The notes below the pieces were generated by a model. The model searched no databases, was not told the DNA's origin, and was given only the letters and a program-made list of their open reading frames with translations. From positions 99,218 through 163,217 of the forward strand of contig VXCM01000777.1 of assembly GCA_014773175.1 (NCBI GenBank): a DNA stretch of 64,000 nt. The letters run 5' to 3'. Below, piece after piece: positions 1 to 12,600 of the stretch. Numbering within the stretch: the stretch's first letter is position 1; every line of letters begins with the position of its first letter. The stretch is from Lucifuga dentata (lineage: Eukaryota; Chordata; Actinopteri; Ophidiiformes; Bythitidae). The translations under genes were made by a program, and so were the position numbers.

Positions 1-17
1 GGTTGTGTGTCCTGTAG

Positions 18-218
18 GAGCTGGTACAGGAGACGTGACGGCCATGATCAGGGACCCACAGGGCCGTCAGAACAGCGTGGAGGTCATGATGGAGGATAAA
101 GGGGACAGCGTGTACCGCTGCACCTACCGGCCCACCCAGGCCGGCCCGCACGCCGTCACCGTCACGTTTGGAGGGGTCGGGGTCCCCAGGAGCCCCTTCA
201 ATGTGGACGTGGGTCCTG
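18..218 (+). CDS. flnb: flnb exon: repeat 2, C-terminal half
   Basis: The acceptor cctgtag ends at 17 and the donor gtgagt starts at 219. The exon enters needing one upstream base (phase 1) and leaves in phase 1. It encodes GAGTGDV, then DKGDSVYRC and the closing strand [12 protein letters not shown]. It is the first exon visible; the start of repeat 2 lies outside the window. Confidence 0.93.
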
Positions 219-819
219 GTGAGTCCTTTGAGCGTCCATCCTGCTGTGCTGATTGGCTAAAAACAAAACAGCTTTTTATTTTAAACAGCTGTATATGTTC
301 ATTGTATTTGTGTATGTATGTCTTCTCTTATATGGAAAATATACTAATATTCTCTGTCTTTTTTTTTTTTTTAAATTGTTCATATATTTGTATGTTTTCA
401 TAAATTTAAATATATTTCTGGTAGTTATTTCATGTTTGTTTGTAGCCATCCTAGGGATGGCATTTATTTTAATGTTTGCATAGCAATAAAGCTTAAACAT
501 GCTAACGTTGGCATAGTAGCATGATAAAAAGTACATGCTAAAGTATTAGTGGTTTGGCAGGTTTACAAGCTAAGGTTTGCATTTTAACTTGTGAATATTA
601 AAAAAAGAAACCTGAAATATTTGAATTTGTGCACGTTAACAGTAGGCATGTTAGCATGCTAATTTTAGCGTTCAGTTAAGCTGAGGCTGACAGGCTAAAT
701 GGATTTTTTTTTTTTCCTCTTACAGCCAAATGGGGCCTCTAATTTACCTAAAATCTTTGCGTNGATTTTTTTTTTTTCCTCTTACAGCCAAATGGGGCCT
801 CTAATTTACCTAAAATCTT

Positions 820-854
<35 letters not shown>

Positions 855-3254
855 ATGTGTGTGTTTTTCATTGTTTGCATAAAACCAATATGCAAATGTT
901 TCCAAATCCAAATCTGGCAACATTATTTTTCTCTTAAGATAACGTAATACTTTAAATTGTAGTTTATCAAACGCTCATCCAGACATTTTTACTGTCTGTG
1001 TTCCTGTTCTGCTTTTCTTTACGCAACATTTTGTTGTTTTGTTCTATGAGGATCAGAAAGACAATAACAGCAGCGGAAAATGAGTATCGACTGAATCTAA
1101 AAGTCACAGACAGAAAACGTTCATATGTACTGTGATGAACTCTTTCTGTCTGCTAGCCTGCGTGCCGGCGGCGTGCAGGGCGACAGGTCGTGGTCTCCAG
1201 GCGGTGGGCATGAGGGTGAAACAGGTCGGAGACTTTAAGGTGGACACCAGGAACGCCGGCAGCGGAGACCTGAAGGTGCTCCTCAAAGGACCCAGTAAGT
1301 ACAAATCAAAGCATGTCACTTCCTGTCAAAATAACCTTTTTATTTTCAGAAATACATACCGTAAATGTTCTATTAGTTTCTGGAGCCTTTATTTACCTCA
1401 ACTGCAGAGAGAACCTGGACAATATTAGAGACGGACTTTTATTAGAGACAGGCCTTTACTTCTAATTTTGCTGTTGGACAAACCCATAACTGTAAAAATA
1501 AAAATAAATAAAAAATAAAAAACACACCGCCACAAGGAGAAGACGCCAGTGTGAACACGCATCCAGCAGCTTTTAGAAAGTTCATTTTCATCCACTTTTC
1601 TTGGTTTGTGACGCCAGCGGAGCATCGTGTTCCCCGTTTAGTTTCACGTTGAGCCAGTCGTGTCTTCTGGCTGGAGAGACGACGGCTTTAAGCGGTTTGG
1701 TATCAAACATGGCTGCTGTCATCTGGAGGCAGCAGCACATTACACTCAGAGTTTCCTGGGCCAGTAAAAGACAAACACCAAACCCAGCTATTATTTGAAT
1801 ACCGGCTTTTATTCCGTTCTGCTGGCTCCGCCCCCTGGTTTTTATTACATACCGGCTATTATTTGAGTACCGGCTTTTAATAGAGAATTTCCGGTATGTA
1901 GTTTAAACCAGCTCTCTGACATCTTCTGATGTATTGTTTCCAAGATGATGGAACAATTTGCCAGAGGGTCTGCGTTTCTAAATCTGTGGGTATTTTTAGG
2001 AAGAATCTTAAAACATCTTTTTAGTACTGCTTTTACGTGTGTTTTATGCTTTTATTGGTCATTTTCTTTTCTTTTATCTTTTATCTTTCATCATTTATAT
2101 TTCTATATCTCTTTTATTTTTATGTGAAGCACTTTGAGTTGCAACATCATGCATGACTTGTGCTATTTAAATAAAGATTATTATCATTTCTATTTTATTA
2201 TTATTGTCATTTATTCAAAGATTGATAAGAGGATCAATGAGAGCATTTCTTCTGTGTCTGCAATGGAAATAATTCCAGAATGTGCTTAGCTTAGCGAAAA
2301 GACAGACGTGATAAATAAGGGAATATCCTAAAATATTAGCCCATTCCTTCATTATGAACTTCGTGACTGATTCTTGTGTGTGTGGTGTGTGTGTGTGTGT
2401 GTGTGTGTGTTCATTCAGANTTCGTGACTGATTCTTGTGTGTGTGGTGTGTGTGTGTGTGTGTGTGTGTGTTCATTCAGAGGGCATAGAGGAGCCAGTGA
2501 AGCAGATTTCTAGTCAGGATGGTGTGTTTTCGTACGAGTATTACCCCAGCACTCCTGGCAAATACACTGTGTCCCTCACCTGGGCAGGACAGCACATCCC
2601 GAAGAGGTGAGCTCTATACTCTGTGTGTGTGTGTGTGTTTGTGTATACGTGTAGAAGCAGTCAAGATACAAGACGTGCAGTGATGTAAATGTGATTATTA
2701 ACTGCGATCGTGACACTGTGACATTGAGGATTCTGGTTTAATTCAGGGTGAATCGGCCTCAGCTCAGCTTCAGCTTTGTTTCCTGTCTGAGTGGAATAAA
2801 CGCAGCAGAGTGTGTTACTGCAGCAGGAAGTGATGTCATAATTTTTACATTCAGCTGGTTCTACTGGAAGCAGTCTGAGTTTGAATGGTTTTGTGTTCAT
2901 GGAAGCAGGATGCAGGAATGCTGGCAGGTCGCCACCAATCAGACGGAAGTTTACTGACGCGTTTGAGGAAATAAGCAATGAGAAATTACATCATCAGGTC
3001 ATTTCTCACGGGAGCTACACGACTTAAAAACGTGCATAAACCAAAATGAAATCTATGCATGTGAATAATTTATATTTATTGTTGTAATGTTGACAATTTT
3101 AATCTTAATCAAACCCTTTTTAATTATTAAAAGTTGGGAAGTAGTTCATCAGTAAAGAAAAAAATCAGCGGTACAGTGTAAGAGAAGAAAGTGTGTGTCA
3201 ATGTGTGTGTATACTGCAGTTTTATTTGGTGTGAAGGTAGTTTCCATCTAAGAG

Positions 3255-3322
<68 letters not shown>

Positions 3323-3619
3323 TCGTTCATACATATATTTTTCCACATGTTGGGGGCACAATAACAGAGAGCAGAGGATTGTGGGATTTACGAGCCTCAC
3401 TGAATGGCTCTGTGTTCACCTCCTTATTTCATACGCAGCAAATGTAACACCTGAGTTTCAGCACCAACGCAAAAAACAAAAGCAACACATGTTTTCCTGA
3501 CACATTTTTGGAGTACACGTCTTTAAAAAAAACATCAACTTGTCAAATAAATCAGTTTTTCATGTAAAACACTGTTTAATGTAACAGAACATTATGATGA
3601 TTTAAATCAGGAATATCTG

Positions 3620-3672
<53 letters not shown>

Positions 3673-6600
3673 AGTCCGTTTGCGGTGACGGTGGGTCCGG
3701 AGGCGGGGCCTCAGCAGATCAGGGCCTGGGGTCCCGGCCTGGAGGGAGGCATTGTGGGTAAACCTGCAACATTCGTAGTGGAGTCCATCGGCACAGACGT
3801 TGGTGTTCTGGGTGAGTTTCAGATTTCAGGATGTTTATGTTTTTAAAGGACCATACCATCCATTTTGCATGTTTGAGCCTAATATATTCAATTTTCATAC
3901 ATGTAATGTTACTGACAATCATTTCCTAAAGCATACTACTGGAATGGTAAATTAAAATTGTTTTTCCTACCTTCCACACCGCCATTGGTTTCAGTTCATT
4001 CTGCTATTAAAATCAACTTGTTGATACTTGAAATGTTCTTGGGATAGGTAATCCATCATCACCAACAAGACGTATATTCAGGGGTTTTTTAGAGGATATG
4101 TAATTTTAGCATTAAGCACAATAAAAAGCGTGGAGTGAATGTATGCCTCCACCAGGGAATATAGTCCCAAAAGAAGACCTGCGTTTATGGAAAAATTTAA
4201 AGGACCGTGACTTCATAAGGCTGTGTAACTATTAGCAGGAGAAACATGGATTTTTAAGGTGGGTGTATCACTTGAATATTTGATTTTGAAAGATTAAGAG
4301 ATTTTGCAAAATATCAGGAAAGCTGAAATACGGTTTTATCCTTTGGGAAATGATTGTCAGTAACGTAACATGTATGAAAATTGAATATATTAGGCTGAAA
4401 CATGCAAAAGGTCCTTTAATCAAATGAGTATCTGCTTTGCAGCTACAACTTAACAATAATAATTGTTATTTGATTCAAATAATCAACTGATAATTGCCTT
4501 ATGTATTAATGTATTAGCTGGTTAATCATTTAGTTTAGAGATAGATTGACATGATATGAATCAGATCTGTTCTGTATTCGTAGCTAATCTACTGTTTCTG
4601 ATCCAGTTTGTATTCCATTCCACATTATTCTAATCTGTTGTATTCATGTATCATCAAATCTTATTTTCTGTATTATCTAATCCTTTACATTACAGTCTCC
4701 TTTAATTTAATCTGATGATCTAATCTGATCTTCTGTGTCCAGGTTTTGCCATCGAGGGTCCATCACAGGCTAAAATTGAGTGCGAGGACAAGAACGACGG
4801 CTCGTGTGACGTCCGTTACTGGCCTTTGGAGGCTGGCGAGTACGCCGTCCATGTGACCTGTGACGATGAGGACATTGAACACAGCCCCTTCATGGCCCAC
4901 ATCGTCCCCGACAACCACAGCAGCGACCCCGATAAGGTCAGAAAATGCAGAATCTTCATCCCAATTTTGTTATGGGCAGAAACACTATGATTGATCCATC
5001 AAACCACCAGAGAGAAAAAAGTTGTTTAATATGAGCTTTAACTTTAGATGTAAAGTTCAGTATGTTGAGTTTAAGATCAGACGTGGTAAGTTTGGGGTAA
5101 AATTAAAGGAGAACTTCTGTCTCTGCCCATAACGTAGAGGAATCCATAAGAGCGCCTTTTTGTTTTTATGTCAAAACATCTACAGTTATTTCTGAACAGT
5201 AAAGGAACATACCAGTAGTTTTGCATATTTTAGCCTTTAAAATACAAATTGTGCACACTTTGTGTTACTGTCGACCATTTTTCAAATCAAACTGTCAGTT
5301 TTAGCGTTGAGTCTAACAGATTGTTTTTTTTTTTTTTTAGGTCCAGGCCTACGGTCCCGGCCTAGAGAAGACCGGTTGCTTGATGAACGAACCTGCTGAG
5401 TTCACTGTCAGCGCAAAGGATGCTGGGAAAGGACCTCTGAAGATCACAGTTCAGGTCAGATGGAATATGGCTACATTCATATAACAGACCATAAAGCTCA
5501 ATTCTAATTTTTTTTAGTTAGATCTGACCTTTTTGTCTTGGTTTACATTCATATTTGTTCATAACATGTTTGTGACTCTTGTGATCACAGCTCTGCCCTA
5601 AAAGGCCACAGTGTACACATTTAACAAAAAACACGATCGCCATGCACTCATGAACAACAAAAACTTCAAACAATAAAAATGGAAGCTGTTCAGCCATTTC
5701 TCATGTAACTTAAAAACTACTTGGTTCCAATATATTTCTCTGGTTTACCTCGGATGGAAGCTTCTCCATATATGTGTGTAACAAATCTGGAATCTCCTCG
5801 TCTCTCCACTGACCTCCTTGCACTTTTGTAGCTGTCCTTCATATTTATTTTTACTGGGCTGAATGATGGAGAAGTGAGATGTAAAAAAAAACACCCAAAT
5901 ATAAAATAAACCCATGAATTCTGCTCTGACCGTTCACACTGCGGTCACATAGCCAGAGATCAGAAATAAATCAGATCTAGGATCACTTAAACAAGTGGCC
6001 CAAATCTGATATGAAAAAAAATCAGAATTGGTTTGTTCACATTGATCAGAAAGTATCAGATCTGTGTCACATTTAGGCAAAAAAAAAAAATAAATCTGGG
6101 GCACTTCAGCCTGGAACATGAACGCAGCACTGGGTTGTTAGACTTTTTCAAACAAAAAACTCCTTAGCAACCACTTAATACCACCTAGCACCACTTTAGT
6201 AACCACAGTGACGTAGCAACCACCCGCAGTATCTTAGCAACCACCTCGAGCATTCTGTCATAATTCTGTAAAAGCACTGCTCTAACTGTCCATCTGTCTT
6301 CCTGTCAGGATGCAGAGGGACTTCCTGTGGAGGTGAAGGTGAAGAATAAAGGTGAGGGGCTGTACTCCTGCTCCTACACCCCCACCTCCCCCCTCAAACA
6401 CACGGCGGCCATCGCCTGGGGAGGAGCCAGCATCCCCAACAGCCCCTTCCGGGTAAGCAGCCAATCACAGCAGCCCGTTCGTATTATTCCATCCAAATCT
6501 AAGGATGCACCAAAGGCAGGAAGCGTTAAGGTCGCCCAGTCAGAGCCTGTAGTTAAAGAAGGCGGTGCCAACGTCGTCCAATCACAGCTGAGTGTTCCAC

Positions 6601-9600
6601 AGGAGAGTTTCAAGAAAAGTTCAGTCCAGTCAAAAAGTTCAAAAGGGAGTAAAAGTAAGAAGCCTCTGATCATCATCACCACCTACATGGAGGAGAGATT
6701 CAGCTGTTAGTTTAGCTGCACTTACTTCAAAAAAAATGAAATTTCTGCAGGCGAGATAAGAAAATCCTGTAATGCTGCTTATATAATCTCAACGCAAATC
6801 AGAGGAATCAAAAGATAAACGTATAAAATGACAAAACAAAACCAATCAAAACTACAAAGCTGATACATTTTTCATTTTACTGAACATGAAATTAACAAAT
6901 ATCTGTCTTTAACACCACTAAAATGATTTGTTGTTTGTTTACTAACTGTGTTACTTTTTAAATTCAGTTTTGCATTATAAATGTAAGAGTTTAATCATTA
7001 TACTCGTTAACCACACTGTAAGCTGTCTGTACCAGCCTGTGGTTTGTCTCTTATCTCTTTTACAACATGAGACTGGCACTGATTCTAACTAATCCTAATT
7101 TTGTAACTAAACATGGTATTTTTCATGCTGATTTAACCACGTGCACTAATCTGCAGTCCATGCACCGTAACTTTCATTGTACTTTTTAATCCATCTGTAT
7201 TTGATTAAGTTACATTAAATCAACAGAACTTCACTAATCTGAACCTGTTTAATACATGAAACATGGCGCTAAAAAGAAATAAAATGCTCAAAATGGGGAT
7301 GTAGGTATCAGCAGTTTCAAATTATCAATATCTAGAAGCTGCATGAAAACAGGTAGTCTGAATTATGTAAAAAGACAATAAAAATCTTTGTACTGGCCCT
7401 TTTGTTGAGAACATGTTTTAAATCAAGAATCTTTATTGTCGTTCCTGCAGCAACTTGATTTGTCTTGTTCAAAAGTGTCAAAACTTGAGGTTGACGTCTA
7501 TAAAAACACATCTAGTCAGACAAACCTGTAGGTCCTGAACGGCAATGAAAGCTGTGTTTTGATTGGTCCTTTACTTTTATAATCCATCATCATGAACAAC
7601 ATGTACATTCAGGGTGTTTTTTTGAAGTTTTGTAATTTTAGTGTTTAAGCGCAATAAAAAGTGTGGAGTGAATGTATGTCTCCACCGGGGAATATAGTCC
7701 CAAAAGAAGACCTGTGTTTATGGAAAAATTTAAACAACCGTGACTTCATAAAGCTGCGTAACCATTAGCAGGTGAATAATCAACTTTTAAGGTGGTGTAT
7801 CGCTTGAATATTTGATTTTGTAAGAGATTTTGCAAAATATCAGAAATGCCAAAATACGGTTTTATCCTTTGGAAAATGATTGTCAGTAATGTTACCTATA
7901 TGAAAATTGAATACATGTATATTAGGCTCAAACATACAAAATAGTGGTATGGTCCTTTAATGTGAACTCAAAGAGTAATTGATTAGCTCACCAGTAGAGG
8001 GGGCTCTAAAAGAGACCGGGACATTGCGACACACTAGAAGGCTAATATGATGTATATGTGTGTGTGCGCACAGGAGTGTTTATTAAAAAAAAAAAAAAGG
8101 CTTGAAAACATTTGCATTTAATCATAATTTACAAATAATGTAACAGGATCCCAAATGTAGCTGATTAAAATGCATCTTTTGCTGAAAACTTACGGGTTCA
8201 GAAAAGTGATGTTCTGTTGCTGTTTTTAACTAGATGAATTTTGCAATAGCACCAAAAAGTATTTTGTAAAACTGTTTTGTTGCTGTCTAATGAAAAACTT
8301 TTCACTCCATGTGTGTATTTAATAATATAGCATCATTTTATTAAAAACAAACAAACAAAACAAACTAACCTAAATTTGGACAGTTTCATTGACCAATAAA
8401 ACCTCAGACATGAACTTTAGAGGATTTACACACATTCAAAGACACTGTGACCTTTGACCTCTGATTAAAGCTTCTGCTGTTGTTGTAATTATTACAAAAC
8501 AATGATATTACAAAAAAAAAAGAACTAAATGAACTGAAAATTGGAGTGAAGAGGTTTTGATTGGACAGTAGAGAAATGCACTAACCATTCACTGCACTGT
8601 AACTTTAACTTTTTAAATGTCTGAGAGCTTCATTTGTTAATTATTGCTGTTAGCGTCTGGTTTTGTTTAGCGGCTGTCTTCCCTCCGTCTTGTCATCCCG
8701 TGATTTTGGTTTTAATTTCACCCGTAGAGAAAAAAAAAAAGAGTCTTGTGTGAAACTGCCAGTGGCCTTAGAGATGTTTGGAATAGTTCCTGCGTTGAGG
8801 ATTTTTATGATGATGCCATCAGGCTTCAGGAGTTGGCAAAGACAGTAATGTTGAGAACAATCTCTGGCACGAGACCAAAAGTAAAACCAGATTCAGAGAT
8901 GCAGAGATGTAGATTCTGAGTTTTCTAAAAGAGTTCAGTCATCAAAACTGTGAAGAAAACCAGCATAAAATCATATCAAATGATGCTTAAATACACAACA
9001 CAGCCCAAAGTATGTGGCATCCTTCTAATTCATACTAATTTAATGATGGAGGAGGATTCATGATGCAGGGTTCCAGTTAGTTCCTGTAAAGAGAAAACTT
9101 CATGTTTCAGTGTGTAATGGTGGTTTAGATTTAGATGTGTTACGTGTTTCTACCTCTGTGGCAGCATTTTGGGGGAGAAACCTTTGTATTTCAGGATGAC
9201 AAAGTTTGATAAAGATAATTTAATAAATTGGGTGAGAAGAACAAAACTGACCTCAGTCCCATCGCCATTAGTAGATCAGTGTGTTTATTGCACATTAAAG
9301 CATTGCATAAAAGTGTGGGTGTGTCTCCTTTAAAGTACGATAGTATTAATTGCAGATCTGTTGCGTTGCTTTATATCATGCAGGTGTTTCTATTTTTCTA
9401 GTCACTGGTGTATTTATTTATGCTGTTCTCAGTATTTAATGGCAAACTGAGAAACATTTCTGGTTCTGGCAGTTTTTTTCTGCCACTTGAGAAGTGTTTG
9501 AACTGCTCCAAAAGTCATTTAGAAGAGTTTTTACTTGTCCATTGGTTGTGTTCCAGTGTGATGAAATGATTTCCATCAATCTGTCAGGCTGAGGCAGGAG

Positions 9601-12600
9601 GCCTGATTTGCGTTCTGAGCTGCAGCAGCCTGCAGGCAGAGGAATAGAAAACAAAGTAAACAGTCACACCTAATGTGAACACCTAAATCCATATTTTGGT
9701 CGTTTATTTGTGTAAATTGAAAATCCAGGTATCAGAGAGAGGAGGTTATGATGTCAATGACATTTGGCTGGAAGAAAAAGGAAAAACCAAAGATCTCCTC
9801 TGCAGTGAAGTTAACAGTTCGTTCTGGTTATCAGCAGCATGGCGGCCAGTAGGGGGCGCAGTGTGCTGGTTTGTTACCTCTGCCAAGGAGGTCAAGTGAT
9901 CACTGGCGTGCGTTTGTTTGTTCGCAGGATATCTCCAAAAGTTATAGATGGATTTGGATGAAATTTTGAGGACAGATAGATGATGTCCAGAGGAAGAAGT
10001 GATTCAGTTTTGGAGGTGTTGCGGATCTTATGCTGGATCTAAAAATCAATGCTAATAGGTCAATTTCAATGAAATTTAGCAATTTTTACTGAGGATTTTG
10101 TTGGCATTGCTGGAGGTATGCAGTCTCCTCTTGTATGTTTTTTTTTTCTTTTTTTAATTAAACAGCCAACAGCAGTTAAGGCTTTTAAAAAATCTTAGCA
10201 GAGGAATGTAGTTTGAATTATTTTTTTCTCTCCATCTCTAACACATCCATGGAACACGTTTGAAGCCTGGTGTTAGAGTTCCATTAGATTTAGAAACCCG
10301 GAAGACAACTGATAAACCTGCTGTGGATTCTGCAGATTAGCCTCTTTTTGTTCAGCATCTCTGCAGTTTTCATTTAATTGTTTTCTGTATTGAATCTAAT
10401 GCTTTTAAAACTACAAAACAAAAACAAAAAAAAATCTTTAAGAAAGACTTTTCAATTCCAAATCATTGTTTTTCCTGGGAATTTTTGCCAAATATGCGTT
10501 TGTCTACAAAAATGAATCCATTATGTTGATTTGAAACTCATTCATATTCATGAACTGTATTAAAATCCAAAATCTTTTGCAATAATTAAAAATCATTTCA
10601 TTTCAGCAGAATCACTTTGAATAATAAATTGTGAAATTTTATTTAAATGTTTTTACTGTGTTGTTTGGCTCATTTGATTTTGGTTTGCATATCATTAATT
10701 TTGATTTTGAGTTGAGGTTTTCATTTAGGTCATTTTACTTGGTTATGGTTTCTATTTAGGTTTGGTTTTATTAGTTTTCATTGATTTAATTAGTTTAATA
10801 TGTTTTGCTGTGCAGGACCAGTTCATGTAGAAACTTTATAATCCTGTTGTTTAAAAATATAAAAGCAGAAGTGAGTTTGTAGGCAAAAAAAACTACACGG
10901 CTTCTTATGAATTCACAGGTTAGTGAAGATTCTTTGTGATGTCGCAGAGAAACATGAGCAGTTACAGTTCAACTTTAACTTAAAGGAGTGTTTGTTCACA
11001 ACATGAACTTGAGTATACGCAAACATTTAATATATGATCCAGATTTCCATGTTTTTATTTTCATTTAGGGTCAAATTTGAAGCCTTTACCATGCCTTAAT
11101 GTGGAAAAAACAAAACAAAAAACAAAACCAAAAAAAATGGTGTTATGCACAGTGTGCACAACACCACTGTGCACACTGTGTGAAAACTTCTCTTTAAGAC
11201 CCCCCCCATCCTAAAAAGCCCGCTCAGTTCTTATTGGCCAGCTGCAACATGTCTGATTGACCAGGTGTGTAGGCGGGTACATTCATGTTACATGTTGACA
11301 TCAACATGTTACGGCAGCAATGGACCAATCAGAAAAAAGCTTTTAGGGCAATTCAGGATCTATAGGTTTGTCTTACTTGACGCATTTCTGTAGGCGGCAA
11401 ACTAATTTAGACACTTTGACACATTCAACACAAACTCCTGCTATGTTACCTATAAAAATGAAGAAGCACAACATGTTCCTTTAAATCTCACTAATAGCCC
11501 ATTTGTATGTGATGACTGGCCTATTATTGTATACAATTTTCCATTCTGAGTTATAACTTACACTATATGTTTTATGTCATCCTCCACCTCGTTATCCTGT
11601 GGTGTTCCTCAGGGTTCAATCTTGGGTCCGCTCCTGTTTGTTATTTATATGCTTCCACTTGGACAGTTGATAAGTTGATTTAACTGTGTCTGTTATCACT
11701 GTTATGCGGACGACACTCAACTGTAAATATCTTTCAGACCTCATCAGCTGGATAGGCTGGCCATCCTACATGACTGTTTCACCGCCATTAAGGACTGGGT
11801 GGAAAAACATTTTCTACACCTTAACTGTGAAAAAACTGAAGTTCTGATGATTTCCCTGAGACCACCATACCATCAGTACAGTTTGGTTCATTTCCCATTA
11901 AATCCTGTTGCAGAAATTTAGGTATACGCTTTGATCAGAACTTAAACTTTGAACAACATGTTAAGTCCTTGTCACGAAACTTTTTACCAGCTTCGTAACG
12001 TCTCTAAGTTCACGTCTCAACAAATCTCTTTTGGGGAAACTGCAGCTTGTCCAAAATGCTGCTGCAAGACCGTTATGCCGGACCAGCTGCAGAACTTCCA
12101 TCTCGCCTCTTCTAGCCTCCTTACACTGGATACCCTGTGAAATACAGGATTGACTTCAAAATTTTATTATTTACATATAAGGGTTTTCACAATCAGGCTC
12201 CAGTTTATATATGTGAACTTTTGATACCAGGCTCCACCAGAAGGACTCTTAGATCCTCTGATCAGGGGCTTCTCGCCGTCCCTCGGTCAAAGTTGAAGAC
12301 AAGGGGTGATAGTGCTTTTGCTGTAGCAGCCCCCAGGCTCTGGAATAGCCTCTCCATATAAGACTGGCAGAACCTGTGAACTCTTTTAAGCAGCTTCTTA
12401 AATCGTTTTTATACAGACAGGCTTTTAACTGATTAGGTTTGTATTTTCTTTGTCTGTTTTGGCTATTTGTTTGTTTTAATTTCTTTTATTGTGAAGCACT
12501 TTGTGAGTTTTGCTCTTGATAGGTGCTATATGAATAAACCTTACCTTACCTTACTTACCTGACCTATACTACATACACCATACACTAACTGCTGTCTATA

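Noticed and set aside
11575..12545. A retrovirus or endogenous viral polymerase
   Set aside because: The YADD context and the C-terminal WNSL region followed by the conserved 3' tail belong to L2-type LINEs. No LTR, integrase or gag is present.
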